Below are positions 54,296 to 62,839 of a stretch of 64,000 nt of DNA, in pieces. Each line of letters begins with the position of its first letter. Within the stretch, counting starts at the first letter, position 1. Both the position numbers and the translations under genes were made by a program. A model generated the notes under the pieces. It did no database searches and was not told where the DNA came from. It saw nothing but the letters and a program-made list of their open reading frames with translations. Source of the stretch: an uncultured Acetatifactor sp. (lineage in GTDB: Bacteria; Bacillota; Clostridia; Lachnospirales; Lachnospiraceae); the NCBI GenBank assembly GCA_910585015.1, contig CAJUCT010000005.1, positions 79,342-143,341 of the forward strand, written 5' to 3'.

Positions 54296-55348
54296 TTACC
54301 GGTACTCCATCCCAACCCTCACATGATTCCCCTCCAGGGTCACGGTCGCCACACTGCCCACCACCAAAGGCATCATGGGACTGAGATGTCCGATGTCCAG
54401 ATCCATAATTACAGGGACATGGTACTTGGAAGCCACGGCCAGCACCGCCTGGCAGGCGTCCAAATCCATCATGGGCTGACTGTTCAGTGCTCTGCCAAAG
54501 AGAAAGCCCTTGACATAACGGAACCATCCAGCCTGCTCCATCTGCCACATGGCCCGGCGGATGGACATCACATTGAGGTCACAAGCCTCCAGCATCCACA
54601 GGATTCCGTCCTCTTTATATTTCTCACAGAACGCCGCCGTACCGTCATATCCGGTGCCCAGCAAATTCACCAGGCAGTCCATACAGCCGCCCAGCAATCT
54701 TCCCGAAGCGCTCAGTTTTGTGCCGGCCTGACCGGGATCCATAACAAACCGCCCCTCCGCATAGACTTTCAGCGCCAAAGGCTCTGTCACATGGTAGGGC
54801 TGCAGCGGATTTTCCTCGTCCCGCAGGGACTCTTTTTCCCACAGGGGATAACTCTCCACCACTCTCTTTTCCCCTGTGAGCAATTGGTAAGCGTCACCAA
54901 TCGACGAATGCCAGGGTTCCATGCCAAAGGCGGCTGCGCAGGGACCATAGATCGCCGCCGTGTCACAAAGCGTCACCAACGGATATACCAGATTGGTGTT
55001 GTCTGAATAGCCCATGAACCACTTGGGATCCGCCTGGGCCAGCCGCCGGAAGTCCACATGCTCCAGTATTTCGCACATAAGCTCGCCGCCCCCGCAGGAG
55101 ATCAGCACGTCCGCCTCCTTCCCGCAGAACATCTCCATCACCTCTGCGGCGCATTTCTCCGGCGTGTTGCTGATGCCGACCCCCTCACCCACATAGCAGT
55201 TGGGCCCTGTCACAGTCCTGTAGCCCATCCCCTGCCATCTGTCCAGAGCATGGTCAAACGCGCTTCTGTATGGCTCAGTATTACAGCCAAAAGAAGGCGC
55301 CAGAAACCCGATTGTACCACCCTTGGCTAAGTCTTTAGGATATCTCAT
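54296..55348 (-). CDS. LD-carboxypeptidase, S66 family (LdcA/MccF-like)
   Basis: This 350-residue cytosolic serine peptidase has KGGTIGFLAPSFGC, VLISCGGGELMCEIL, and the nucleophile Ser in WFMGYSDNTNLVYPL (near residue 115). ASGRLLGGCMDCLVNLLGT and MDLDIGHLSPMMPLVVG carry the later catalytic residues. S66 enzymes cut the terminal D-alanine from murein tetrapeptides, or detoxify peptide nucleotides such as microcin C in the MccF branch. The adjacency of ddh and lysA favours a murein role. The start at 55348 has AGGAGG upstream. Confidence 0.88.
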   Translation of the reverse strand: MRYPKDLAKGGTIGFLAPSFGCNTEPYRSAFDHALDRWQGMGYRTVTGPNCYVGEGVGISNTPEKCAAEVMEMFCGKEADVLISCGGGELMCEILEHVDFRRLAQADPKWFMGYSDNTNLVYPLVTLCDTAAIYGPCAAAFGMEPWHSSIGDAYQLLTGEKRVVESYPLWEKESLRDEENPLQPYHVTEPLALKVYAEGRFVMDPGQAGTKLSASGRLLGGCMDCLVNLLGTGYDGTAAFCEKYKEDGILWMLEACDLNVMSIRRAMWQMEQAGWFRYVKGFLFGRALNSQPMMDLDACQAVLAVASKYHVPVIMDLDIGHLSPMMPLVVGSVATVTLEGNHVRVGMEYR

Positions 55349-55388
55349 GCCAATCCTCCTACCCCCGGCAGATTTAGCTGCCATATTC

Positions 55389-56672
55389 CTATTTTTCCCC
55401 TTTGGAAAACATTTTATCAAATATTTCAAAACCGTCAAAGGTCGCAAAATAATCCCTGGCAGTCTCCGCCCGCCGGATCAGCTGCACACTGCCGTCCTCT
55501 TTCAGCAGAAGTTCCGCAGACTTCAGTTTCCCGTTATAGTTATATCCCATGGCAAAACCATGGGCGCCGGTATCATGAATAGCCAGGTAATCCCCCATCT
55601 CCACCTCCGGCAGCATGCGATCTATGGCAAACTTGTCATTGTTCTCACACAGGGAACCAGCCACATCATACATATGATCACAGGGCTGCTGTTCCTTGCC
55701 CAGCACGGTAATATGGTGGTAAGCCCCATACATGGCCGGACGCATCAGATTCACGGCACAGGCGTCCACACCCAGATACTCCTTATAAATATGCTTCTCA
55801 TGAATGACCCTGGTTACCAGATGACCATAGGGAGCCATCATGAAACGCCCCAGTTCCGTGTAAATCGCCACATCTCCCATACCCGCCGGAACCAGTACTT
55901 CCTCATATACTTTCCTGACATTCTCGCCGATCACCCGGATATCATTGGGAGTCTGCTCCGGCCGGTAGGGAACGCCGACACCGCCGGACAAATTGATAAA
56001 GCGGATATCCGCCCCTGTCTCCTGCCTCAGCTTCACCGCCAGTTCAAACAACTGCTTTGCCAGCACCGGATAGTACTCGTTGGTCACGGTGTTGCTGGCC
56101 AGAAACGCATGGATACCGAAATGCTCCACGCCCCTGGCCTTCAAAATTCTATAGCCTTCAAACATCTGCTCTGTGGTAAAACCATACTTGGCATCACCAG
56201 GATTGTCCATGATATCCGTTCCCAGAGAAAAATATCCGCCTGGATTAAAGCGGCAACTCACGGTCTTTGGCAGATATCCCAAAGTCTTTTCCAGGAAATC
56301 AATATGTGTAATATCATCCAGGTTAATCGTTGCGCCAATCCTGGCCGCATAGGCAAATTCCTCCGCCGGGGTATCATTGGAGGAAAACATGATATCCTCC
56401 CCCGGAATCCCCATGGCATGACTGAGCATCAACTCTGTCATGGAGGAGCAGTCTGTGCCGCAGCCATATTCCCTTAGAATATCAATCAAAAAGGGATTGG
56501 GCGTTGCCTTTACCGCAAAAAACTCCTTGTATCCCGGGTTCCAGGCAAAAGCCTCCTTAAGCGCCCTGGCATTGGCCCGTATGCCCTTTTCGTCATAGAT
56601 ATGGAAAGGGGTGGGATACGTCTTTACAATCTCTTCTATCTGTGCCTTAGTTACAAATGCTTCTTTTTTCAT
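55389..56672 (-). CDS. lysA: Diaminopimelate decarboxylase-like PLP enzyme
   Basis: This 427-residue fold III PLP enzyme decarboxylates meso-diaminopimelate to L-lysine. The PLP lysine lies in KEFFAVKATPNPFLIDIL (near residue 48). INLSGGVGVPYRPEQ is the glycine loop for the phosphate, YTELGRFMMAPYG follows, and DVAGSLCENNDKFA supplies the cysteine and acid of the other subunit. Relatives can act on other amino acids, but the position right after ddh supports LysA. The ATG at 56672 has AGAGGAAAC upstream. ldcA follows 40 bases downstream. Confidence 0.9.
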   Translation of the reverse strand: MKKEAFVTKAQIEEIVKTYPTPFHIYDEKGIRANARALKEAFAWNPGYKEFFAVKATPNPFLIDILREYGCGTDCSSMTELMLSHAMGIPGEDIMFSSNDTPAEEFAYAARIGATINLDDITHIDFLEKTLGYLPKTVSCRFNPGGYFSLGTDIMDNPGDAKYGFTTEQMFEGYRILKARGVEHFGIHAFLASNTVTNEYYPVLAKQLFELAVKLRQETGADIRFINLSGGVGVPYRPEQTPNDIRVIGENVRKVYEEVLVPAGMGDVAIYTELGRFMMAPYGHLVTRVIHEKHIYKEYLGVDACAVNLMRPAMYGAYHHITVLGKEQQPCDHMYDVAGSLCENNDKFAIDRMLPEVEMGDYLAIHDTGAHGFAMGYNYNGKLKSAELLLKEDGSVQLIRRAETARDYFATFDGFEIFDKMFSKGEK

Positions 56673-56733
56673 AGTTTCCTCTGTTTCTTCTATATTTAAG
56701 TTCCGCATGTTCCCTCCACGCACACAAACCGGT

Positions 56734-56772
56734 GATGGATATCAGGACACTTTAGGTGTCCTGATATCCATC
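56734..56772. other. Strong 17-18 bp hairpin between ddh and lysA
   Basis: GATGGATATCAGGACACT and its inverse GGTGTCCTGATATCCATC flank a loop of a few bases. No T run follows on the minus strand, so it is not a classical terminator. It may stabilise or process the ddh-lysA mRNA. Confidence 0.7.
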
Positions 56773-56828
56773 AGTGCGCTCAACGGGATCATGCCGTTAA
56801 GTTCCGCATGTTCCGCATAGTCTTCACA

Positions 56829-57815
56829 CTACAGCAGATGCGCCCGCATCTCCTCAGGGCTCATGGCGCTTAAATAGGCCGGAGCCACGTCAAACACGGT
56901 CTTACAGCCTGTAATTCCCTCCCGATTCATGCGGTATGCCGCTCTGGCATAAGCTGTCAGTACACAGGCCGTAAACTCAGGGTTGGAGTCCAATTTCAAA
57001 CTGTACTCGATCACATGATTGTTCTCACCGTTTATCCCTGTTTTCCCGGTGCGCAGCACCATACCGCCGTGGGGTATCCCTGCATGATCCCTAAGGAGTT
57101 CCTCCTGGCTGATAAAATGCACCGTGGTGTCATAGTCCGCAAAATAGTTGGGCATAGACTTGATCTCCTGCTCTATTTTAGCCTTGTCGGCCCCCTCCTC
57201 TGCCACCACAAAGCATTCCCTGGTGTGCTTCTGGCGGGTGGTAAGATCCGGGTTCTCGCAGGCCCGCACGGAGGCCAGAGCGGACTCCACCGGAATAGTA
57301 TACTGCTTGGCGTCCTTTACGCCAGAGATACGACGAATGGCATCGGAATGGCCCTGGCTGATCCCCTTGCCCCAAAAGGTATAGTCGCTGCCATCCTGCA
57401 GAATTGCATTAGCATACAGTCGGTTCAAGGAAAACATGCCCGGATCCCAGCCCACAGAGATCATAGCCACCTTGCCGCCCTCTTTGGCCGCCTGATCCAC
57501 TGTCGCAAAATGCTGTGGAATTTTGGCATGGGTATCAAAGCTGTCAACCACATTAAAATATTCGGCATACTCAGGAGTCTGCCGGGGCAGGTCTGTGGCA
57601 GAACCGCCGCAGAGCATCAAAACATCAATCTCCTCTTTTTTCTGCAGCAGCTGTCCGGCACTATATACCGGCGCCCCGCTGACTGTAACCACGCTGGAAG
57701 GATCCCGGCGGGTAAACACTGCCACCAATTCCATATCCTCATTCTGGCGAACGGCGCACTCAATGCCTCTGCCCAGATTACCGTACCCCAAAATCGCAAT
57801 TCTAATCTTTTCCAT
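56829..57815 (-). CDS. ddh: meso-Diaminopimelate dehydrogenase
   Basis: Ddh makes meso-DAP in one step from tetrahydrodipicolinate with NADPH and ammonia. The 328-residue protein has the NADPH loop IAILGYGNLGRGIE at its N terminus, AVFTRRDP, SFDTHAKIP, VGWDPGMFSLNR, and the substrate region TFWGKGISQGHSDAIRRI, all diagnostic. Length matches the family (about 326). The ATG at 57815 has AGGAG upstream; a frame extended 20 codons is rejected. It lies 34 bases after ung and before lysA, forming a DAP-to-lysine unit. Confidence 0.95.
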   Translation of the reverse strand: MEKIRIAILGYGNLGRGIECAVRQNEDMELVAVFTRRDPSSVVTVSGAPVYSAGQLLQKKEEIDVLMLCGGSATDLPRQTPEYAEYFNVVDSFDTHAKIPQHFATVDQAAKEGGKVAMISVGWDPGMFSLNRLYANAILQDGSDYTFWGKGISQGHSDAIRRISGVKDAKQYTIPVESALASVRACENPDLTTRQKHTRECFVVAEEGADKAKIEQEIKSMPNYFADYDTTVHFISQEELLRDHAGIPHGGMVLRTGKTGINGENNHVIEYSLKLDSNPEFTACVLTAYARAAYRMNREGITGCKTVFDVAPAYLSAMSPEEMRAHLL

Positions 57816-57849
57816 AATATATTCTCCTGTTAAGAACTCCTCAGTTTCT

Positions 57850-58524
57850 CTATACGTCCTCAATCTGCCAGTCAATTGGCGCTACCCCATGTTCCTCCAG
57901 AAAACGATTGGTCTGGCTGAAAGGTTTGCTTCCGAAAAAGCCGTTGTGAGCCGACAATGGACTGGGATGGGGCGCTTTCAGAATCAGATGATTGGGATTG
58001 TGCAGCATCCTCTCCTTAGTCTGGGCCGGTCTTCCCCACAGAATGAACACAATGGGTCTATCCTGCTTGTCCAGGGCCGCTATGGCAGCATCCGTGAACT
58101 CCTCCCAGCCCTTTCCCCGATGGGAATTGGCCATATGGGCCCGGACAGTCAGCACCGTATTGAGCATCAATACTCCCTGCTCTGCCCACTTCACCAGATA
58201 GCCATTGTTAGGAATCCTGCACCCCAGATCATCATGCAGTTCCTTATATATATTCACCAATGACGGCGGAATAGCTACCTCCGGCCTCACGGAAAAGCAC
58301 AGTCCATGGGCCTGTCCCACATTGTGGTAGGGGTCCTGCCCCAGGATCACCACCTTCACCTGACTTAAGGGAGTCAGATGAAACGCGTTGAAAATATCAT
58401 CTGCCGGAGGAAATATCTGGGTACTGTCATACTCCTCCTTCACAAATTGAAACAGCTTCGCATAATAAGGCTTCTGAAACTCCGATGCCAGTTCCGTAAG
58501 CCAGTCGTTATTAATCATCGCCAT
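57850..58524 (-). CDS. ung: Uracil-DNA glycosylase, family 1
   Basis: Ung removes uracil from DNA to start base excision repair. The 224-residue protein carries the water-activating loop VVILGQDPYHNVGQAHGLCFSV, the segment GVLMLNTVLTV, the helix LWGRPAQ, and the minor-groove loop KAPHPSPLSAHNGFFG. The ATG at 58524 has GAGGTAAG upstream, which comes from the end of a family A repeat fragment. It follows hisF with about 40 bases between. Confidence 0.96.
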   Translation of the reverse strand: MAMINNDWLTELASEFQKPYYAKLFQFVKEEYDSTQIFPPADDIFNAFHLTPLSQVKVVILGQDPYHNVGQAHGLCFSVRPEVAIPPSLVNIYKELHDDLGCRIPNNGYLVKWAEQGVLMLNTVLTVRAHMANSHRGKGWEEFTDAAIAALDKQDRPIVFILWGRPAQTKERMLHNPNHLILKAPHPSPLSAHNGFFGSKPFSQTNRFLEEHGVAPIDWQIEDV

Positions 58525-58560
58525 AACTTACCTCTTCCCTGCGATATTGCGTTTAAATAC
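58525..58560. repeat. Fragment of the family A repeat providing the ung ribosome binding site
   Basis: On the plus strand AACTTACCTCTTCCCTGCGATATTGCGTT matches the repeat start. On the minus strand it supplies GGGAAGAGGTAAGTT just before the ung ATG. Confidence 0.55.
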
Positions 58561-58563
58561 CTT

Positions 58564-59328
58564 TCAGTCTATTCTGACAGAGACACCGCGAGAGCGCAGA
58601 TACTCCTTCACCTCCCGGATCTCCAGTTCTCTGTAATGGAATAGAGATGCCGCCAACACAGCCTCCGCCCCGGCATCCACCAACGCCTCGTAAAAATGCT
58701 CCAGTTTGCCGGCGCCGCCGGAAGCAATGACCGGGATCTTTACCGTCTCGGATACCGCTCTGGTCAACTCCAGGTCATATCCCGCCTTGGTTCCGTCGCC
58801 GTCCATGCTGGTCAGCAGGATCTCTCCCGCCCCCAGCCGTTCCGCCTTTGTCACCCATTCCAGCGCATCTATGCCCATATCCACACGACCACCATTTTTA
58901 TAGATATTCCAGCCGGATCCGTCCGCCCGGCGCTTGGCATCTATGGCCACCACCACGCATTGACTTCCGAACTTGTCCGCCGCATCGCTGATCAACTGCG
59001 GATTCATGATGGCGGCGGAATTAACTGCGATCTTGTCTGCGCCCTCCCGCAGGATGGCCCGGAAATCCTCCACCGTGCGTATTCCTCCTCCTACGGTAAA
59101 GGGAATAAACACCTTGCTGGCTACCTGACGCACCCACTCCAGCTGTGTGGCACGGCTGTCCGCAGAGGCGTTGATATCCAGAAAAACCAGTTCATCCGCC
59201 CCTTCCCTGTCATAGGCTGCCGCCGTCTCCGCAGGGTCTCCCGCATCGCGGGGATTCAGAAAATTCACGCATTTTACAACCCTGCCGTCCTTTACATCCA
59301 GGCAGGGAATGATTCTCTTCGTATGCAT
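58564..59328 (-). CDS. hisF: Imidazole glycerol phosphate synthase, cyclase subunit
   Basis: HisF is the barrel subunit that closes the imidazole ring with ammonia from HisH, giving IGP and AICAR in histidine synthesis. The 254-residue protein starts MHTKRIIPCLDVKDGRVVKC (catalytic Asp in CLDV), and has DELVFLDI, FTVGGGIRTVED, DKIAVNSAA, VVAIDAKR, LLTSMDGDGTKAGYD (second catalytic Asp) and IASGGAGKLEHF. The ATG at 59328 has GGGAG upstream. hisH precedes it with 35 bases between. Confidence 0.97.
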   Translation of the reverse strand: MHTKRIIPCLDVKDGRVVKCVNFLNPRDAGDPAETAAAYDREGADELVFLDINASADSRATQLEWVRQVASKVFIPFTVGGGIRTVEDFRAILREGADKIAVNSAAIMNPQLISDAADKFGSQCVVVAIDAKRRADGSGWNIYKNGGRVDMGIDALEWVTKAERLGAGEILLTSMDGDGTKAGYDLELTRAVSETVKIPVIASGGAGKLEHFYEALVDAGAEAVLAASLFHYRELEIREVKEYLRSRGVSVRID

Positions 59329-59362
59329 ACCGGCTCCCATCTGCCCACTAAGGCGGGCAATC

Positions 59363-59983
59363 TCAATCTGTTCCGTTTACCACCGCTATAAAATTCTGTA
59401 GAATCTTCATACCCACACCCGAACTTTTCTCCGGGTGGAACTGACATGCAAAAATATTGTCCTTTTCAACTGAAGCATGAATCAGGGTGCCGTATTCGGT
59501 GGTAGCCGTGACAATACTGTTATCATCGGCCTGTAGATAATAGGAATGCACAAAATATACATAGGAGTCCTGCGGCAATCCCTTAAACAGGCGTCCTGCA
59601 TGGGGAAATTTAAGGCTGTTCCACCCCATATGGGGCACCTTAAGTCCCCCGTCATCCGGAATACGCAGGATTCTGCCCGGCACCAGCCCCAGTCCTTTTA
59701 CACCCGGACTTTCCTCACTGCTCTCAAACATCAACTGCAATCCCAGACATATTCCCAAAAAAGGAATCCGTCGCTCTGCCACCTGCGCTATGGTCTCCAC
59801 CAGCCCATAACTCTTCAATCGCTCCATAGCATCCCCAAAGGCGCCCACTCCCGGCAGGATCACGCCGCATGCCCCCAGGATCTCCTCCGGGTTCCTGGTC
59901 ACAGTTACCTGTTCCCCCAGCCGGGTCAATGCTTTTTCCACGCTCTTTATATTTCCTGCATCATAATCAATAATCGCAATCAT
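59363..59983 (-). CDS. hisH: Imidazole glycerol phosphate synthase, glutaminase subunit
   Basis: HisH releases ammonia from glutamine for HisF. The 206-residue class I amidotransferase starts MIAIIDYDAGNIKSVEKAL and has PGVGAFGDAM, the nucleophile Cys in FLGICLGLQLMFE, and the catalytic His-x-Glu in ACQFHPEKSSGVG. Other histidine genes are not in this window, so the pathway is split or lies elsewhere. It follows the large acidic membrane protein gene by 28 bases. Confidence 0.97.
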   Translation of the reverse strand: MIAIIDYDAGNIKSVEKALTRLGEQVTVTRNPEEILGACGVILPGVGAFGDAMERLKSYGLVETIAQVAERRIPFLGICLGLQLMFESSEESPGVKGLGLVPGRILRIPDDGGLKVPHMGWNSLKFPHAGRLFKGLPQDSYVYFVHSYYLQADDNSIVTATTEYGTLIHASVEKDNIFACQFHPEKSSGVGMKILQNFIAVVNGTD

Positions 59984-60011
59984 CTGTGTATATTCCTACT
60001 CGTTTCCTTAA

Positions 60012-61787
60012 TCACTCCAAAGTGTCGACAAATGCTGAATTTGAATCCTCTTCCTCCTCCGGCAGCAAATCCTCATAGGAAACAGGCTGATCCTGTTGAC
60101 CGGACTCTTGATCTGAGGAATCGGATCCCATTCCCTCCAGCACCAGCAAAAGAGCAATCGTGTAATCCTTATCTTTCTTCAGTGCGGCAATCTCCTTGGC
60201 TTGCTCCTCTGTCAGACCATAGTTGGCAGTCAGCAGTCCCATCATGCCTGCATAAGCTTCCTCTACCACATCCAGACTGTTCCACTCCTGCCCCTGTAGA
60301 TAATTATCTTCTCTTTGGCAGATACACTGTACCAGATAATCCAGTGCCTCCAGTTCTTTCCCTTCCAACACCAGCCTTCGGTAATTCCCCTTCATACGCT
60401 CCATCTGCAAGACCAGTTCCGACCTGTGGAACATCACTTCCTGGCTGTCATTCAACTCCTGCCCCAGCAACAGACCATAACACTCCATATAATCGCCTGC
60501 ATAATAGGCATCCTCTGCCCGCTGTTTGTTGACATAGTTGATATACAGATGGCTGACCATCACATAAGCCAGACAGAATACCAGAAGCACCGCCACCAGA
60601 GGCAAAACCTTTTTCAGGGACAGTTTCTTTCCGGGAGACAATTCCTCAACGGGAACCGGCGTCTTTTCCTTCTTTGGCTTCTTCTCTTTTTTCTTCTTTT
60701 TCTGCTTGGCGTCGGAGGTATCCTCAAAATCCTCGTCCTTGTCGGCTTCGTCAGTCTTTTTATCTTTTCCTTTTTTCTTCTTTTTCCCTTTAGCCTGCTT
60801 TTTTTCCTTGTCCAGTTCCTTCAGAATCTCCCCGTTTTCATCACTGACAAGGTCGGACGGATCTTCTTCCTCCTCTTCCTCCTGAGTCAGCGCGTTCAGA
60901 AGCTTGCCCCAAAATCCCTGTTTCTTCTCTCCTCCCGCAGATTCATTCCCCGTCTCCTGCTGTGAAAGATCCGTATTGTCTTCGGACAACTCAGTGGCAT
61001 CCTCCGGCATATCGACCGCAATTTCCTGCAATCCCTTTTTCTTCTTACTTCGGCGAGGCTTTTTCTCCTTCTTTTTCTTCTTTTTTCCCTGACTGCCCAA
61101 TAGTTCCTCTATGGCGTCCTCGCCCAGGAAATCATCCCCGGAATACCCCTCTTCCTGAGATACTTCCTGATTCAAGCCCTGCATCAGAGAATTCACCACG
61201 TTGTCCACGGGTTCGTCGCGCTCTGCCATATCTAACAGGTTGGAAATCTCCTGCGCGTCCTCGTCACCGTCTGCTCCCAAGCTATCCAGCAGGCTTCCCA
61301 GATCATCCTCTTCCATGTCATCGGCAGATAATTCAACCGTCGCCGGGCCAAAATCTTCCGTTAGTTCAGAATCAGAGGTTTCAGGTGCCTCAAAAGCAGC
61401 CTGCTCGGATTCTGCAAAAGCGGGCTGTTGTTCTATGGCATCTTCGATCGACTCCTCCGACGGCATCTCCGTCAAAATATCTACAGCCTCCTCCGGCTCA
61501 TCCTCCCCCGCCATATCCTGTAACATGTCGGAAAGTGTTGCGGACTCGTCTTCAGCTTCATCCTCCTGCACTATGTGCGACGGTTCTTCCGGCAAGTTTT
61601 CCGGACTACCCAGCAATCCACTTAGCAGATCCCCGGGCACACTATCCATATCATCAGAAAACTGGTTGAGCAGATCTCCCAACCCGTCATCCTGATCCAA
61701 ATCATCCGTCCCTCCTGCAGCCCCAGAGGAATCCTCTCCTGTCAAAGATTTCAGTAATTGGTCTAAGTACTCTTCATTGGAATCCAT
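60012..61787 (-). CDS. Single-pass membrane protein with acidic and lysine-rich low-complexity N-terminal region
   Basis: The 591-residue protein has a long acidic, probably disordered N-terminal region (residues 1-240). Alternating lysine-rich blocks (GKKKKKKEKKPRRSKKKK near 243, KGKKKKKGKDKK, KQKKKKKEKKPKK) follow. One membrane helix near 395-415 (VLPLVAVLLVFCLAYVMVS) leads to an outer helical domain of about 170 residues and an acidic tail. Topology is probably N-in, C-out. No enzyme motif is visible. It resembles an uncharacterised Lachnospiraceae family and lies upstream of hisH in what may be one transcript. Confidence 0.7.
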   Translation of the reverse strand: MDSNEEYLDQLLKSLTGEDSSGAAGGTDDLDQDDGLGDLLNQFSDDMDSVPGDLLSGLLGSPENLPEEPSHIVQEDEAEDESATLSDMLQDMAGEDEPEEAVDILTEMPSEESIEDAIEQQPAFAESEQAAFEAPETSDSELTEDFGPATVELSADDMEEDDLGSLLDSLGADGDEDAQEISNLLDMAERDEPVDNVVNSLMQGLNQEVSQEEGYSGDDFLGEDAIEELLGSQGKKKKKKEKKPRRSKKKKGLQEIAVDMPEDATELSEDNTDLSQQETGNESAGGEKKQGFWGKLLNALTQEEEEEEDPSDLVSDENGEILKELDKEKKQAKGKKKKKGKDKKTDEADKDEDFEDTSDAKQKKKKKEKKPKKEKTPVPVEELSPGKKLSLKKVLPLVAVLLVFCLAYVMVSHLYINYVNKQRAEDAYYAGDYMECYGLLLGQELNDSQEVMFHRSELVLQMERMKGNYRRLVLEGKELEALDYLVQCICQREDNYLQGQEWNSLDVVEEAYAGMMGLLTANYGLTEEQAKEIAALKKDKDYTIALLLVLEGMGSDSSDQESGQQDQPVSYEDLLPEEEEDSNSAFVDTLE

Positions 61788-61833
61788 CTTATCTCAACTA
61801 CGCCTAAAGCGCTCCTTTCTTATTAATGTTTCC

Positions 61834-61974
61834 AGGCGATTGCGAAACTCCCTTTCTGGTAACAGTGGATGGGCAATATATTGAAAATAAGGGCGACTTG
61901 CCACTGCGTCGGAACCCGTTTTTGTATATATTGACCAGTCAGGTCACTTGCAGAGAATCTTTCGCAATTGCCTA
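61834..61974. mobile_element. 140-bp MITE (family B), copy 3
   Basis: The ends are AGGCGATTGCGAAAC and TTTCGCAATTGCCTA. The body matches the other copies (CTGGTAACAGTGGATGGGC, GGGCGACTTGCCACTGCGTCGG). Flanks TAATGTTTCC and TAATATTTCT agree at 8 of 10 positions, like an aged 10-bp target duplication. It separates the sirtuin-like gene from the acidic membrane protein gene. Confidence 0.88.
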
Positions 61975-62018
61975 TAATATTTCTGGACGATTGTGAACCA
62001 TTCATCAACCTAATACTT

Positions 62019-62792
62019 CTATAATATATCTTCCATAAGGAGCCAGTCAATAGCATTCTTTGCTATTGATGCACCCCTTTCGTGCAATTCCTTTGTCAAA
62101 TGATACAATCTCTCGTTCACCCGAATCAAAAATGCCTTTTGATTATAATATCCCATCTTCTCAAAGGGGAAACGAATTACCGAGGGATAATCCAGATTTA
62201 CACCCAGTTCCAGAATGCACACTCTCCGGTTCAAAGTTCCCTGCAGCCATTTGGTGTATCGGATCCAATCCTCCTGATACCCCCCCTCCAGATATTTTTC
62301 CAGATAGATATTATTCAGAGCCATTCCACTGTGGCAATGGGGACAAGTTCCCGAACTGTCAGACTCCAGTTTTCTGTCCAAAATAGCATGATACAGTTCT
62401 GCCCGCTCAATTTCTCCCACTTCCGCAAGGCTCTGCTCGCAGCCACATATGCATTGCTTTTTACCCAATGTGCCACAGGGTGTCACTACCCGACTTGCTG
62501 GAAACCCTGCCTGCTCCAAAATATCCGTTTGACAGGTACTTATCAGAAAATAATTCTTATCTGATACAACCTGATACAGCCTTTGAAGTGCCGTCACCGC
62601 CCGACCCTTGCCTCTGATAATCCCATCCGCCAACAGCGGCAGCAAGTCAAGCCGCTCCATCTGTTCCAGATACTCCGCACCTTTTTCATATTCCGGCTGT
62701 GCTTTCAAAAAAGAGCGTTCCTCAAATTCCTCGCCAATCCCAATCAGAAGCATATCAGATTGCTGTAACTTCTCCAATACCCATCCTTCCAC
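62019..62792 (-). CDS. Sirtuin-like (SIR2 family) protein
   Basis: The protein has about 257 residues. YFLISTCQTDILEQAGFPASRVVTPCGTL corresponds to the sirtuin stretch with the TxNxD-like motif. Cysteines in KQCICGC and CPHCHSG look like the zinc site, and VCILELGVNLDYPSVIRFPFEKM matches the C-terminal end of a Firmicute SIR2-type group. Classical sirtuins bind NAD and remove acyl groups from lysine; the usual GAGAS loop is not obvious (LLIGIGEEFEERSFL instead), so activity is uncertain. The start is uncertain: GTG at 62792 or TTG at 62777, the latter with AAGGATGG upstream. An upstream GTG lies inside a terminator. Confidence 0.68.
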   Translation of the reverse strand: MEGWVLEKLQQSDMLLIGIGEEFEERSFLKAQPEYEKGAEYLEQMERLDLLPLLADGIIRGKGRAVTALQRLYQVVSDKNYFLISTCQTDILEQAGFPASRVVTPCGTLGKKQCICGCEQSLAEVGEIERAELYHAILDRKLESDSSGTCPHCHSGMALNNIYLEKYLEGGYQEDWIRYTKWLQGTLNRRVCILELGVNLDYPSVIRFPFEKMGYYNQKAFLIRVNERLYHLTKELHERGASIAKNAIDWLLMEDIL

Positions 62793-62811
62793 ACCTATTA
62801 CCTGCCTTTTC

Positions 62812-62839
62812 ACGAAAAAAGCCGGGAGTCCCGGCTTTT
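62812..62839 (-). terminator. Rho-independent terminator after cheV
   Basis: On the minus strand AAAAGCCGGG-ACT-CCCGGCTTTTTT is a perfect hairpin with a T run. It lies 40 bases after the cheV stop and just before the sirtuin-like gene. Confidence 0.92.

Noticed and set aside
56673..56828. Lysine riboswitch before lysA
   Set aside because: The gap is about 150 bases and holds only a single hairpin; the conserved lysine riboswitch core is not seen.
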